Source: JAJKIP01 sp037200685
Lineage (GTDB): Bacteria; Bacteroidota; Bacteroidia; Chitinophagales; Chitinophagaceae
DNA: 64,000 nt
Assembly: GCA_037200685.1 (NCBI GenBank)
Contig: JBBCIG010000015.1
Location: forward strand, 1 to 64,000
Direction of reading: 5' to 3'
Shown here piece by piece: positions 8,335 to 18,613 of the stretch. Within the stretch, counting starts at the first letter, position 1. Each line of letters opens with the position of its first letter. Both the position numbers and the translations under genes were made by a program. The notes below the pieces were generated by a model. It was given only the letters and a program-made list of their open reading frames with translations. It was not told the DNA's origin and made no database searches.

Positions 8335-11300
8335 TTACTTATTCAAATCTTTAAGGAACTGCGAAGGTGTTTTGCCAAATTCTTTTTTAAACGCTTTGGT
8401 AAAATAAGATTGCGTTTGGATGCCCACGCTGTACATCACTTCTGTAAGTGATATATCCTGGTGGGTCATTATCTGCACCGCTTTTTTCAAGCGTATCGTC
8501 CTGATAAATTCGCCTATTGACTGCCCGGTTATGCTTTTGATTTTTTGATACAACTTCGTCCTGCTCATACCCATTTGCATACAGATATAATCAACATCCA
8601 TGTCCGGATTAGTTAAATGCGATTCAATAATGGAGATCAGCTGATCTACAAATTGTTTGTCCTTGGTAGAATGAACAAGGTCTTTCGCTTCGGCATGATG
8701 GTTTTTAAAATATCTTTCTTTCAGCTTCAGCTTCTGGCTTAAAATATTCCGGATCGTTAGTTCAAGCAATTGAATGCTCAGCGGTTTTGCGAAATAAAAG
8801 TCCGCACCCGATTCTACGCCTTCGATTCTTGATTCTAATGCGTCTTTAGCGGTTAGCATTAAGAAGGGAATGTGGCTGGTTTCAATATCTTCTTTTATTA
8901 ATTTGCAAAATTCAATGCCATCCATTCCCGGCATCATAATATCACTGATGATAAGATCGGGAAATTCTTCTTTTGCTTTCTCCAACCCCGAACGACCATC
9001 TGTCGCTTCGAGAATATGGTAACGAGGGCTCAGGCTTTCTTTTAAAAAATTTCTCAGTTCTTCATTGTCATCTACTACCAATATATGAGGTATGTGATTA
9101 GATGGCATTGTCTCTGCGGGATGAGAAATGTTTTCTTCAAGAGAAGAAAAATCCTGTTCATATTTAGATTGAATACTTTCCAATCGCGGGCCGCCTTCTT
9201 TATTATCTTTTATCCATCTTTCTTTCTTTTCGTAATCATCTTTACTGACCGGAATGCCAATAATTATTTCTGTCCCTTTATTTCTTTCGCTGTAAACATA
9301 GAGTGAGCCTTTGTGAAGTAAGGTCAGGCTCTTTACGAAAGCCAATCCAATACCGGAACCAAGATGCGATTCTGTTATTTTATAATATCGCTCAAAAAGA
9401 TGTGCGATGGATTCTTTGGAAATACCAATGCCATTATCGGCCACACGCAGGTAAATATATTTTTTACCCTGGTAGTCATTTTTCAGCACAAGGTCGTTTT
9501 CAAAAGATGGCCTGAAGTTATCTAATGATTCCAGTATTTCAACGCTGATAGTACCACCATCCGCTGTGTATTTAAAAGAATTGCCTATCAGGTTAATAGC
9601 GATTTTTTCCATCACCTGGCGGTCGAACCAGACTTCTTTAATACCTTCTGCAGCACTGATGGTGAATTTTATATTTTTCTGTAGCGCCATCTCGCTGAAC
9701 TCTTCATATATCTCATTTAAAAATAAGCCTACATTTCCCGGCATTACATGCAGCTTTAATACACCCGATTCTGATTTCCTGAAATCCATTAATTCATTAA
9801 TCAGGTTCATCAGGCGATTGGCATTACGGTAAATAACTTTATAAGATTGTTTGTGTACTGATTGCGTGTCTTCCTTCTGTAATTTTTCAAGAGGACCGAG
9901 TATTAGTGATAAGGGCGTACGAAATTCATGGGAAATATTAGTGAAGAATTGTAATTGCACCTGGTGCATTTCTTCTCTCTTACTTTCTTCCAATTTTCTC
10001 AATTCCAGTCTTCTGTTAAAGCGATAAAATGCGATACTGCCTGCAACGATACCTATAACAACAAGTGTTCTGAACCACCATGTTTCCCAGAATGGGGGAG
10101 TGATAACCATAGTTATGGTAGGCCCTTCTTCATTCCATACGCCGTCATTGTTCGAAGCTTTTACATGAAAAATATATGTATCCGGACTTAAGTTGGTATA
10201 AGAAGCTTTGCGTTCGTTACCTGCATAATTCCAGTCTTTGTCCCATCCTTCCAGCTTGTAAGCATATTGATTATTCTCCAGGGCTGTGTAGTTTAAAGCT
10301 GCAAAACCAAATGAGAAGGTAGATTGCTTATAAGAAAGCCTGATATTTTTTGCAAAGCTAATATCACTTTCAAGCGGTGAATTTTTCTCGCCGGAAACTA
10401 TCTTTTTATTGAATATTTGAAAGTCTGTAATGTATACAGGAGGAATAAATGTATTGATCTTAATGTTTTCCGGGTAAAAGGAATTGAAACCATTTACACC
10501 ACCAAAAAATATTTCTCCGTCCTTTGTTTTTAAATAAGCGTTCGCCTCAAACTCAAGCCCCTGCAATCCATCGGCTGTATTATATTTTTTAAACGAAAGA
10601 CTTTCAGGGTTGAACTGCGTAATTCCATTTGAAGTAGCAATCCAAAAATTGCCAAGGTCGTCTTCTGCCATTCCTTTAATAAACTCAGTAGAGAGACCGC
10701 CTTTATCAGTATAAAGTGAAAAAGTGTTGGTTTTTGAATTAAACAGGTAAAGCCCTGTCTGGCCTATCCATACCCTTCCTTTACTATCAATAAATATAAC
10801 CCGCAAGTCAGGCGTTTTCTCTTCATTATCGAAATAATGGGAAAACCTTTTAGTTGATGCATGAAGGCAATTTAGTCCTCCATTATCTGTACCAACCCAG
10901 ATGTTACCAGCCTTGTCTTCGTTTATCGATACAATATTATTACCCTGCAAACGGGTATTTTGCAGAAAGTCATAAATAACACGGGTAAATTTTTTTGTTT
11001 TTCGGTCAAAGAGATTAAGCCCGCCAAAATAAGTAGCTATCCATAAATTTTTTTTGCTGTCTTCGAATATTTTTTGAATGTAGTTAGAGCTGATAGAGTT
11101 CTTATCAGCCGGATCATTAAGGTAACGTATAAAATTACCACTGGTCTTATTAAACAAACTAAGGCCGCCTCCCCATGTACCTACCCATAAATTACCTTCG
11201 CTGTCTTCCATGATGTCGAGTACTTCATTGGAGCCAATACTTTTTATATTATAAGGATCGTATTTATAATGAAGGAACGTATTGATTTGCCTGTTAAATA

Positions 11301-12492
11301 AATTCAGGCCGCCTCCATCAGTTCCTATCCAAATATTACCAAACCTATCCTCGCAAAAAGCTTTTACGTCATTATAACTTAGACTGTTTGCGTCGGGTTC
11401 CTGTCGGTAAAGTGTAAATTTTTCTGTATTGGGCATGTATAAATTAACTCCTCCGCGGTGAGTGCCCACCCACAAGTTTCCCTGGTTATCTTCAAACAAA
11501 GCGGAGGCGGTCCTTTGCGATAAGCTGAACATATTATCCGGTTCATTCTGGTAATGAAAGAATGAACCGGAAGAGACATGAAACAAATTAAGTCCTGCGT
11601 TAACCCCGCCCACCCATATATTTCCTTTTTTATCAACCAATAAACTTCTTACAAGATTGCTGGCAAGGGATGATGGCTCTTTTTCGTTGTGTTTGTAGTG
11701 CTTGAACGTTTTCTCTTTATAGTCAAATACAAGTAATCCGTTGTCTTCGGTGCCCAGCAATAAGTTACCAAGCCGGTCTTCTTTTATTATCCGGATGACA
11801 TTATTAGCCTTATTATTTCCGAACTCAGGTAAATCCTGATAGGTTTTAAAACTAGCGGTTTCCCGGCTGAAAAGGTTCAGCCCGTTTTCTGTTCCCACCC
11901 AGAAATTTCCTTGCGAATCCTCATATAAATAATTTACATGATCGTCACTGAGGCTCCTCGGCTTTTTCGGGTCATGCTGAAAATGAACAAAGGCATTTTC
12001 CTTAGGTTTAAAAAGATTTATCCCGCCTCCAAAAGTGCTTATCCATAAATCTCCTTTTTTATCTTCATAAATGCAATTGACAACATTGTTACTCAGACTT
12101 TTATCATTTCCGGCAATATGTTTATACCGGGTAAAATGATTGCTCGCCGGGTCAAACCTGTTTAATCCGTTGATGGTGCCGATCCAAAGCTCCTGGTTGC
12201 GATCTTCATATATATAACGTATATAATTATCGCTGATGCTGGCGCTGTCCTTCGGATCATAACGGTAAACAGTCATCTGGTAACCATCAAACCGGTTCAG
12301 TCCATCCCGGGTACCGAACCAGATAAACCCTCTTTTGTCCTGGAAAATAGTTTCGATGGTGCTGTTTGAAAGACCTTGTTCGGTAGAAATATGTTTGAAT
12401 TTAAGCTTCGGAGCCTGGGAAAAAGACAGGAACGGAAGCGTAAGGAATAGCTGAAAAAGAAGGGCGAAGCAATATTTGGAACTGAAACCCAT
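8335..12492 (-). CDS. Hybrid two-component system regulator of the galactan locus
   Basis: A 1385-residue one-protein sensor and regulator. A signal peptide (1-25) is followed by tandem regulator-propeller repeats (about 30-690), recognisable by recurring 'IYEDKKGDLWISTFGGGINLF'-type units, then a Y_Y_Y domain (about 715-790), a membrane helix near 806-825, a histidine kinase with His855 in ISHEFRTP, and an ATPase domain with DNGIGI and GSGIGLAFV. The receiver carries Asp1184 in SDIMMPGMDG. A C-terminal AraC helix-turn-helix fills about 1285-1385. Family knowledge: the periplasmic double propeller binds oligosaccharides and the AraC end activates the adjacent susC operon. It is divergent from susC across 196 bases, the classic arrangement. 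All phosphorelay residues are present, so it should be functional. Confidence 0.93.
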   Translation of the reverse strand: MGFSSKYCFALLFQLFLTLPFLSFSQAPKLKFKHISTEQGLSNSTIETIFQDKRGFIWFGTRDGLNRFDGYQMTVYRYDPKDSASISDNYIRYIYEDRNQELWIGTINGLNRFDPASNHFTRYKHIAGNDKSLSNNVVNCIYEDKKGDLWISTFGGGINLFKPKENAFVHFQHDPKKPRSLSDDHVNYLYEDSQGNFWVGTENGLNLFSRETASFKTYQDLPEFGNNKANNVIRIIKEDRLGNLLLGTEDNGLLVFDYKEKTFKHYKHNEKEPSSLASNLVRSLLVDKKGNIWVGGVNAGLNLFHVSSGSFFHYQNEPDNMFSLSQRTASALFEDNQGNLWVGTHRGGVNLYMPNTEKFTLYRQEPDANSLSYNDVKAFCEDRFGNIWIGTDGGGLNLFNRQINTFLHYKYDPYNIKSIGSNEVLDIMEDSEGNLWVGTWGGGLSLFNKTSGNFIRYLNDPADKNSISSNYIQKIFEDSKKNLWIATYFGGLNLFDRKTKKFTRVIYDFLQNTRLQGNNIVSINEDKAGNIWVGTDNGGLNCLHASTKRFSHYFDNEEKTPDLRVIFIDSKGRVWIGQTGLYLFNSKTNTFSLYTDKGGLSTEFIKGMAEDDLGNFWIATSNGITQFNPESLSFKKYNTADGLQGLEFEANAYLKTKDGEIFFGGVNGFNSFYPENIKINTFIPPVYITDFQIFNKKIVSGEKNSPLESDISFAKNIRLSYKQSTFSFGFAALNYTALENNQYAYKLEGWDKDWNYAGNERKASYTNLSPDTYIFHVKASNNDGVWNEEGPTITMVITPPFWETWWFRTLVVIGIVAGSIAFYRFNRRLELRKLEESKREEMHQVQLQFFTNISHEFRTPLSLILGPLEKLQKEDTQSVHKQSYKVIYRNANRLMNLINELMDFRKSESGVLKLHVMPGNVGLFLNEIYEEFSEMALQKNIKFTISAAEGIKEVWFDRQVMEKIAINLIGNSFKYTADGGTISVEILESLDNFRPSFENDLVLKNDYQGKKYIYLRVADNGIGISKESIAHLFERYYKITESHLGSGIGLAFVKSLTLLHKGSLYVYSERNKGTEIIIGIPVSKDDYEKKERWIKDNKEGGPRLESIQSKYEQDFSSLEENISHPAETMPSNHIPHILVVDDNEELRNFLKESLSPRYHILEATDGRSGLEKAKEEFPDLIISDIMMPGMDGIEFCKLIKEDIETSHIPFLMLTAKDALESRIEGVESGADFYFAKPLSIQLLELTIRNILSQKLKLKERYFKNHHAEAKDLVHSTKDKQFVDQLISIIESHLTNPDMDVDYICMQMGMSRTKLYQKIKSITGQSIGEFIRTIRLKKAVQIMTHQDISLTEVMYSVGIQTQSYFTKAFKKEFGKTPSQFLKDLNK

Positions 12493-12631
12493 GCAAAAGA
12501 TAAATACTGTTTTTTGAAAAGCTGCGGTAAAAATAAATGAAAGATTAAGGTGAAATCGGTTTAAAATTCAAATTAGTCCAATAGAACCAAAATAAAGAAC
12601 ATAGAGATAAGTGCATGAGCAGCAACAAATT

Positions 12632-12639
12632 TACATTTG
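12632..12639 (+). promoter_or_regulatory. Predicted -7 element of the susC promoter with adjacent inverted repeat
   Basis: TACATTTG matches the Bacteroidota -7 consensus TAnnTTTG and would start transcription near 12646, giving a leader of about 43 bases before the susC ATG. No good -33 TTG lies at the expected spacing, which fits an activator-dependent promoter. An inverted repeat TCTTAA (12643-12648)/TTAAGA (12655-12660) with a 6-base loop lies at the predicted start site. Confidence 0.5.
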
Positions 12640-12688
12640 GAATCTTAAGTACGGTTAAGACTTAACAATCAAAACAAAAACTGCCAAA

Positions 12689-15600
12689 ATGAAAATGAAA
12701 AAACGATTGCGCCATCTGACGCTCAGTGCTATTGCTTTGTTCATGAGCATGGCCATCCTGGCCCAGCAACGAACCATTACCGGGAAAGTGCTCGGTGCAG
12801 ACAACCAACCCTTGCCGGCGGTGACAGTTTCTGTCAAAGGCAAAACGACTTCCACCATCACAAATGAAAACGGGACTTACAGCATTGCTGCAGCTACCGG
12901 GGATGTTCTGGTTTTTAGTTCCGCGGAATTTACTGAATATGAAAGGTCGGTAGGAAGCGGGAACAGCTTAGATGTAACCCTGACTGGCCGGGTAACAGAA
13001 ATTGAAGAAGTAGTGATGGTCGGCTATGGCTCTCAAAAAAGAAAGGAGATAACATCGTCTATTGTCTCGATAAAAACAGATGCTATCCCCAAATCTGCAA
13101 TTACCTCCATTAATAATGTAATACAGGGCAGGGCTGCCGGTGTGAACCTGGACGTAAGAAGTGCACAGCCTGGTGGCAGATTAAATGTAAGCATTCGTGG
13201 GAGAGGCACTCCTCTATATGTAATTGATGGCGTTCCTCTCTTTAATTATAATTCTTCCGAACCCGGAATTGTTTCTTTTGGTTCAGCAGTTGAAACCGGT
13301 TTTAACGGTGGTATAGACAGAGATCCCTTGAGCTCTATGAATCCTTCGGATATTGAATCAGTAGATATCCTGAAAGATGCGAGTGCTACAGCCATTTATG
13401 GATCGGCTGCTTCCAATGGTGTTATTTTAATAACTACTAAGAAAGGAAAATCAGCTGGCGGAAACGTAACAACTGAATACAGGGCAAGCTATACGGTACA
13501 AACACCAAAAAAATATTTTGACCTGCTCAATGCACAGGAATTTATGCAACAGCAAGTTCGTTTGGACAGGGACAGGGCATTTTATTCTGCAGGCGCAGCG
13601 CCATATGGCACCAATCCAGCGCCTGCATTTACTCCTCTTTTTTCTCAAGCGCAAATTGATGCCGCTGGTGAAGGAACAGACTGGCTCGGTTTATTAATGA
13701 AAAATGGTACCATACAGGATCATAACATTTCAGTAAGCGGGGGTACAGACAGGACAAGAGTCTACTCATCGTTTAATTTTTATGATAACAACGCCATTGT
13801 TGAAAATTCTGATTTTACCCGTTTTTCCGGCAGGGTGAACCTGGATCAAAAATTAAGTAACAGGATCACTCTTTCCGTGCAAATGCAAATGAGCCAGATC
13901 AACAGTAATAACCAATCAACAGGTAATGGGGGTAATTCTGAAAAATTTAATTCATTGCAAACAGCTTATGCTTTTGCTCCTTACCTGACTGTATTTGATG
14001 CCAGTGGGAAATATACAAAAACATTGAACACACAAATTACAAACCCGGCCGCGTTTTTAATTATCGAGGACAAGCTGCGTACCAAACGATTTTTTGCAGC
14101 TCCAAGCATAGAAGTTAAAATCTTAAAAGGTTTGACAGCTAAAGTAACAGGTGGTATAGATAAGACAACATCTGATCGCAGGTTTTTCCTTCCTGCAAAA
14201 GCGCAGAATTATCTTTTCCCTGCAGGACTTGCACAGTTGTCTACAGCAACAAATCATAATTACACGGTAGAAGGACAACTTAATTACAATAAGTCATTTG
14301 GAAATCATGCTATAACAGCGATGGCCGGTACAGGTTATTATAACTATTTCAGTGAAACTTTCTCGATGCAAGGCGCAGATTTTTTTACAGATGCCCTGGG
14401 ATATAATAATATCGGGTTGGCAACAAACAGGGATAAAACGTTGATGATGTCTAACAGGACTCCAACTATTAATAAATATTCATGGTTCTCAAGAATCACT
14501 TATTCTTATAAATCAAAATATAGTTTAGCAATACTGGGCCGTGTAGATGCTTCCAGCAACTTTGCTGAAAATAAAAAATATGGATTCTTCCCAGGTATTT
14601 CTGGTGCATGGCAAATAAGCCAGGAAGACTTCATGGCTAACTCCAGGGTCCTCACCAGCCTTAAATTAAGAGCTGGTTATGGAGAAGTAGGTACCGATCC
14701 GGGCCTGACTGCTTTGTCACTCTATGGATCAGGCGGAGGAACTTTTCTTATAGGTTCTACTACTTATCCAAGTGTGGCGCTTACACAATTGGCTAATCCT
14801 GATTATTCATGGGAGACACTCCGAAATATCAATATTGGTATTGACTATGAATTATGGAAAGGAAGGATCAGCGGCGCCATTGAGTTTTTCAGAAATGACC
14901 GTGTGGATATAGCAAGAAATGTTCAGCTTCCATACAACAACACTGTTTTGAATTACGCTACTAACAAAGGAGGTTCTCAGCGTACGCAGGGATTTGAATT
15001 CACCATCAATTCTAAAAATTTCACAGGAAAGAATTTCAACTGGGAAACTTCATTTAATATTTCTACCTATTCTAACCGCTGGTTAGAAAGGAGTCCTTAT
15101 GATGCATTGAATGCGTTTCAAAAAGTTGATGACCGCACTGATATCGTTTACGGTTGGGAAACAAACGGCATCCTTCAAAACATAGCCAACAAGCCTTCAT
15201 ATATGCCAAATGCAAGGTTGGGCAATGTTATCTATGTAGATCAAAATAAAGACAATATACTGGATATAAAAGATGTTGTTGTTTTAGGATACTCTACTCC
15301 GAAATGGGCGTTCGGACTTGATAACAGGTTTTCTTACATGAATTTTGACCTCGATTTATTTGTCTATGGAAGATTAAAGCAAAACATGACGGACAATTTA
15401 TCAGGTTTTTATGCTGCTGATCGTCTTGGAATAGCTGCCGGTCAGAATACATTGGTTGATATCAAAAACGTATGGACCGCTGATAATACAACAGGTACAT
15501 TGCCTGGGATCGCTGGTAACGTTTATGCAGTTCCTACAGGAGCATCTTCCAATTTTTATCGCCAGGATGTAAATTATTTACGCTTCGGCAGGATTACATT

Positions 15601-15778
15601 GGGATATAGTTTTAAAGTTAAAAAGATCTTCCGTTCAGTGAGGGTATTTGCGGATCTTCAGAACGTGGGTATATGGACGAATTATAAAGGGTTCGATCCT
15701 GAACTTGCTGCAGGTAACGAAGGAAATCCATATCCACAAACATTGTCGACAACTTTCGGTCTTAGCATAGGTTTTTAA
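12689..15778 (+). CDS. SusC/RagA-type TonB-dependent outer membrane transporter
   Basis: A 1029-residue protein with a signal peptide ending near MAILAQ (residue 26). A CarboxypepD_reg-like domain spans about 27-105 (ITGKVLGADNQPLPAVTVSV). The TonB-box region is near 106-125 (EEVVMVGYGSQKRKEITSSI). The plug (about 120-235) contains VSIRGRGTPLYVIDGVP and LKDASATAIYGSAASNGVI, and a 22-strand-type barrel runs to the C-terminus (TTFGLSIGF). Family knowledge: it imports oligosaccharides together with a SusD lid. The flanking GH53 and GH2 genes predict beta-galactan or galacto-oligosaccharides as cargo. It is the first gene of the plus-strand locus, 34 bases before susD and divergent from its regulator. 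It has no STN domain, consistent with control by the two-component protein rather than by a sigma factor. Confidence 0.95.
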   Translation: MKMKKRLRHLTLSAIALFMSMAILAQQRTITGKVLGADNQPLPAVTVSVKGKTTSTITNENGTYSIAAATGDVLVFSSAEFTEYERSVGSGNSLDVTLTGRVTEIEEVVMVGYGSQKRKEITSSIVSIKTDAIPKSAITSINNVIQGRAAGVNLDVRSAQPGGRLNVSIRGRGTPLYVIDGVPLFNYNSSEPGIVSFGSAVETGFNGGIDRDPLSSMNPSDIESVDILKDASATAIYGSAASNGVILITTKKGKSAGGNVTTEYRASYTVQTPKKYFDLLNAQEFMQQQVRLDRDRAFYSAGAAPYGTNPAPAFTPLFSQAQIDAAGEGTDWLGLLMKNGTIQDHNISVSGGTDRTRVYSSFNFYDNNAIVENSDFTRFSGRVNLDQKLSNRITLSVQMQMSQINSNNQSTGNGGNSEKFNSLQTAYAFAPYLTVFDASGKYTKTLNTQITNPAAFLIIEDKLRTKRFFAAPSIEVKILKGLTAKVTGGIDKTTSDRRFFLPAKAQNYLFPAGLAQLSTATNHNYTVEGQLNYNKSFGNHAITAMAGTGYYNYFSETFSMQGADFFTDALGYNNIGLATNRDKTLMMSNRTPTINKYSWFSRITYSYKSKYSLAILGRVDASSNFAENKKYGFFPGISGAWQISQEDFMANSRVLTSLKLRAGYGEVGTDPGLTALSLYGSGGGTFLIGSTTYPSVALTQLANPDYSWETLRNINIGIDYELWKGRISGAIEFFRNDRVDIARNVQLPYNNTVLNYATNKGGSQRTQGFEFTINSKNFTGKNFNWETSFNISTYSNRWLERSPYDALNAFQKVDDRTDIVYGWETNGILQNIANKPSYMPNARLGNVIYVDQNKDNILDIKDVVVLGYSTPKWAFGLDNRFSYMNFDLDLFVYGRLKQNMTDNLSGFYAADRLGIAAGQNTLVDIKNVWTADNTTGTLPGIAGNVYAVPTGASSNFYRQDVNYLRFGRITLGYSFKVKKIFRSVRVFADLQNVGIWTNYKGFDPELAAGNEGNPYPQTLSTTFGLSIGF

Positions 15779-15812
15779 TCAAAAATTTTAAATCAATCAA
15801 TTTTCAAACAAC

Positions 15813-17375
15813 ATGAAAAAGATTCAAAAAGTAAGCTGGCCGTTATTCTTCTTTATAGCAGGCTGCTTCATGCTATTTACAAGCTGTAAAAAGCAATTGG
15901 AAACAAAAGTGTATTCCAGTTTAACACCCGATAATTTTTACCAATCGGAAGGCGATGCCAATGCTGCATTGATGACACTCTATATACCGTTTACTTCTTA
16001 TTGGGGAAATCCGGATCCCGGAACAGGTACGGCCCAAACATGGTATGCTGCGCTCTACAATGCGGATATTAAAAGTTATCTCTCTAAATCGCTGATCAGC
16101 ACCGATGAAATTTACAACGAAGGCGGCGGCGCCAACACAGCTGATTTATTCAATTTCACGTTTGGTCCTGATACATGGCAGGGTACCAATGATGCCGTTT
16201 ATTACAAAATCAGTTATGTAGCAAAAGCAACTGAAGTAATAGCAGCTATTGGAAAATCTGCTGTATTAAGTGATGCGATAAAGAAAAGCTATATAGCGCA
16301 GGCAAAAGCATTAAGAGCATGGACGATGTTTGTGTTATATGACTTTTATGGTCCTTTAAATCCCAAAACGGATTTTGCTACACTAACAGATACTGCTGCG
16401 ATGCCCAGGCTGGCCAAAGCGGATTATATCGCACTAATAGAAAAAGATGTGAATGAAGCTTTACCGGATTTAACAGATAAGTATAATTCAGATGCAGCAA
16501 ATTGGGGAAGAGTTGGAAAAGGCCTTGCCCGCATGGTGTTATTAAAATTATACATGCAGGAAAAGCAATGGGTAAAAGCCGAAGCAATAGCAAGACAGTT
16601 AATGACAATGGGCTATTCTTTAATGACAGGTCCCCTGGGATACAGAGATGTCTTTAGGGCAAAAGCTAATAAAGAATTAATTTATGCAGTTCCGGCAAAT
16701 GCCGCTTCTGCTAATTGGTGGTCACAGGAAGTATTCCCTCTTGACTTTAAAGCGGCACCCGATTTCACCTATGCATCAGATGTTCCGGGTACAGGTATTG
16801 CAAACCGTGCAAGCGGTTGGCTAACGCAATACATGCCCTGGGCTTATTATGATAAGTATGATGCCGCAGATATAAGAAGGAATACTACTATTCTTGATCA
16901 TTATACAAACACTGCAAATGCAGTTAAAAACAGGGGTAATGGTATGAAAGGAGCTGTGCCTTTGAAGTATACTTTAATTCCTTTGGCCGGCGATGCACAA
17001 CCGATTGATGTGGTAGTTTATCGTTATGCTGATGTGTTGTTATCTCTCGCGGAAGCAATTAATGAACAAGGCACTCCTACGGCCGAAGCTTATTCATTAG
17101 TCAACCAGGTACGTGCAAGAGCAGGTGTTCCTGATTTTACAGCAGGGATGACACAGGCACAATTCAGAACTGCTTTACTAGATGAAAGAGGGCGTGAATT
17201 TTATGGTGAAGGTGTTCGCAGGCAAGACTTAATTCGTAACGGCACTTATATTTCTAATGCTGTGGCGAGAGGTAAAACTGCTGCACAACCTCACATGATA
17301 TTATATCCGATTCCCCGTGCTGTTCTTACACAAAGCAGGGGAGTAATAACGCAGAATCCAGGCTATCCTCAGTAA
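15813..17375 (+). CDS. SusD/RagB-type glycan-binding lipoprotein
   Basis: A 520-residue outer-membrane lipoprotein with Cys25 in an LFTSC lipobox. A TPR-rich helical fold is indicated by segments such as KSYIAQAKALRAWTMFVLYD and RYADVLLSLAEAINEQG. The C-terminal signature LLDERGREFYGEGVRRQDLIRNG (partly quoted) and a final YPIPRAVL are typical of SusD. Family knowledge: it caps the SusC barrel and captures oligosaccharide. It is co-transcribed with susC across a 34-base gap and followed by a strong terminator before the first enzyme gene. No separate SusE-like surface glycan-binding protein follows. Confidence 0.95.
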   Translation: MKKIQKVSWPLFFFIAGCFMLFTSCKKQLETKVYSSLTPDNFYQSEGDANAALMTLYIPFTSYWGNPDPGTGTAQTWYAALYNADIKSYLSKSLISTDEIYNEGGGANTADLFNFTFGPDTWQGTNDAVYYKISYVAKATEVIAAIGKSAVLSDAIKKSYIAQAKALRAWTMFVLYDFYGPLNPKTDFATLTDTAAMPRLAKADYIALIEKDVNEALPDLTDKYNSDAANWGRVGKGLARMVLLKLYMQEKQWVKAEAIARQLMTMGYSLMTGPLGYRDVFRAKANKELIYAVPANAASANWWSQEVFPLDFKAAPDFTYASDVPGTGIANRASGWLTQYMPWAYYDKYDAADIRRNTTILDHYTNTANAVKNRGNGMKGAVPLKYTLIPLAGDAQPIDVVVYRYADVLLSLAEAINEQGTPTAEAYSLVNQVRARAGVPDFTAGMTQAQFRTALLDERGREFYGEGVRRQDLIRNGTYISNAVARGKTAAQPHMILYPIPRAVLTQSRGVITQNPGYPQ

Positions 17376-17443
17376 GGAAAGCTGATATATAATGTTTGAA
17401 AATATTGCTTGCTTGTTTATACTATAATAGATAAGCATTAAAC

Positions 17444-17505
17444 TCGACTCATGTAGCTAAGCAGTCGATTAGGTGGGGCTGCCTTAAGCCGGCAGCCCTT
17501 TTTTT
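17444..17505 (+). terminator. Tandem hairpins ending in an intrinsic terminator after susD
   Basis: First hairpin: TCGACT (17444-17449) with AGTCGA (17463-17468). Second: GGGCTGCC (17476-17483) with GGCAGCCC (17491-17498), a perfect 8-bp stem followed by seven T (17499-17505). It lies inside the same-strand gene series, so it should lower transcription into the downstream enzyme genes rather than end the locus. No clear TAnnTTTG promoter is seen between it and the GH53 gene. Confidence 0.85.
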
Positions 17506-17533
17506 AATCTCTCAGTTAACCAATAGAATCAAC

Positions 17534-18571
17534 ATGAAAAGAATCCTGTGCTTTCTTTTTATTGTTATCATTATTTTTTCTTGTAAAAAATCAAAGTCAG
17601 GGGATGATATACCCAATCCTCCGGTACCTCCGCCACCTCCCAGTGCTGATTTTGTAAAAGGTGCGGATGTCAGCTGGATAACACAAATGGAAGCTTCCGG
17701 CAAAAAGTTTTATAACAGTGCGGGAACAGAAAAAGAATGTACACAGTTGATGAAAGATCTCGGCATGAATGCAATCCGGCTGCGAGTTTGGGTTGATCCC
17801 GTAGGTGGTTGGAATAATACAGCGGATGTTTTAGCCAAAGCATTGCGTGCAAAAAATCTCGGTATGAAAATCATGATCGATTTTCATTACAGCGACTCAT
17901 GGGCTGACCCGGGAAAACAAACAAAACCCGCTGCATGGCTGGGCCAGGATTTTACAACATTGAAGCAATCATTGGCCAGTCATACCACTTCAGTATTAAA
18001 TACATTAAAGAACAGTGGCATTGTCCCCAATTGGGTGCAGGTAGGGAATGAAACAAATGATGGAATGTTATGGCCTGATGGCAAAGCTTCTACTAATATG
18101 AACAATTTCGCTCAACTGGTACTTGCAGGTTATAATGCAGTGAAAGCAGTTGACGCTTCTATAAAAGTGATCGTGCATGTATCCAATGGATATGATAATA
18201 ATTTATTCAGGTGGATGTTTGATGGTTTAAAAAATAATGGCGCCCAATGGGACATTATCGGCATGTCTTTGTACCCAACGTCGTCTAATTGGTCAACATT
18301 GAACAGTCAATGTTTAACTAACATGAATGATATGGTTTCAAGATATAATAAAGATATAATGGTATTGGAAGTGGGAATGAGTTGGGACCAGGCCTCAGCC
18401 TGTAATTCTTTTCTCTCAGATTTAATAACAAAAGTAAAATCTGTCAGCAATGGAAAAGGGCTGGGCGTTTTATACTGGGAACCGCAAGCATATAATGGCT
18501 GGCAGGGATATTCGCTTGGCGCATTTGACAACAGCGGTAAACCCACAACAGCATTGAATGCATTTAATTAA
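17534..18571 (+). CDS. GH53 endo-beta-1,4-galactanase lipoprotein
   Basis: A 345-residue lipoprotein with Cys17 in an IFSC lipobox and a proline-rich linker (residues 27-36). The GH53 TIM barrel fills about residues 38-345. Signature pieces are KGADVSWITQME, MNAIRLRVWVDP and DFHYSDSWADPGKQ. The acid/base is Glu173 in VQVGNE and the nucleophile is Glu279 in IMVLEVGMSW. Family knowledge: GH53 enzymes cut internal beta-1,4-galactosyl bonds in type I arabinogalactan and pectic galactan. The lipid anchor suggests the outer membrane, probably at the surface, making oligosaccharides for SusC/D. The length fits a single catalytic domain. It is the first enzyme gene after the susD terminator. Confidence 0.93.
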   Translation: MKRILCFLFIVIIIFSCKKSKSGDDIPNPPVPPPPPSADFVKGADVSWITQMEASGKKFYNSAGTEKECTQLMKDLGMNAIRLRVWVDPVGGWNNTADVLAKALRAKNLGMKIMIDFHYSDSWADPGKQTKPAAWLGQDFTTLKQSLASHTTSVLNTLKNSGIVPNWVQVGNETNDGMLWPDGKASTNMNNFAQLVLAGYNAVKAVDASIKVIVHVSNGYDNNLFRWMFDGLKNNGAQWDIIGMSLYPTSSNWSTLNSQCLTNMNDMVSRYNKDIMVLEVGMSWDQASACNSFLSDLITKVKSVSNGKGLGVLYWEPQAYNGWQGYSLGAFDNSGKPTTALNAFN

Positions 18572-18613
18572 TGAATATAAATTTCTTGTGAAAAATTGTA
18601 AATAATAACATTT

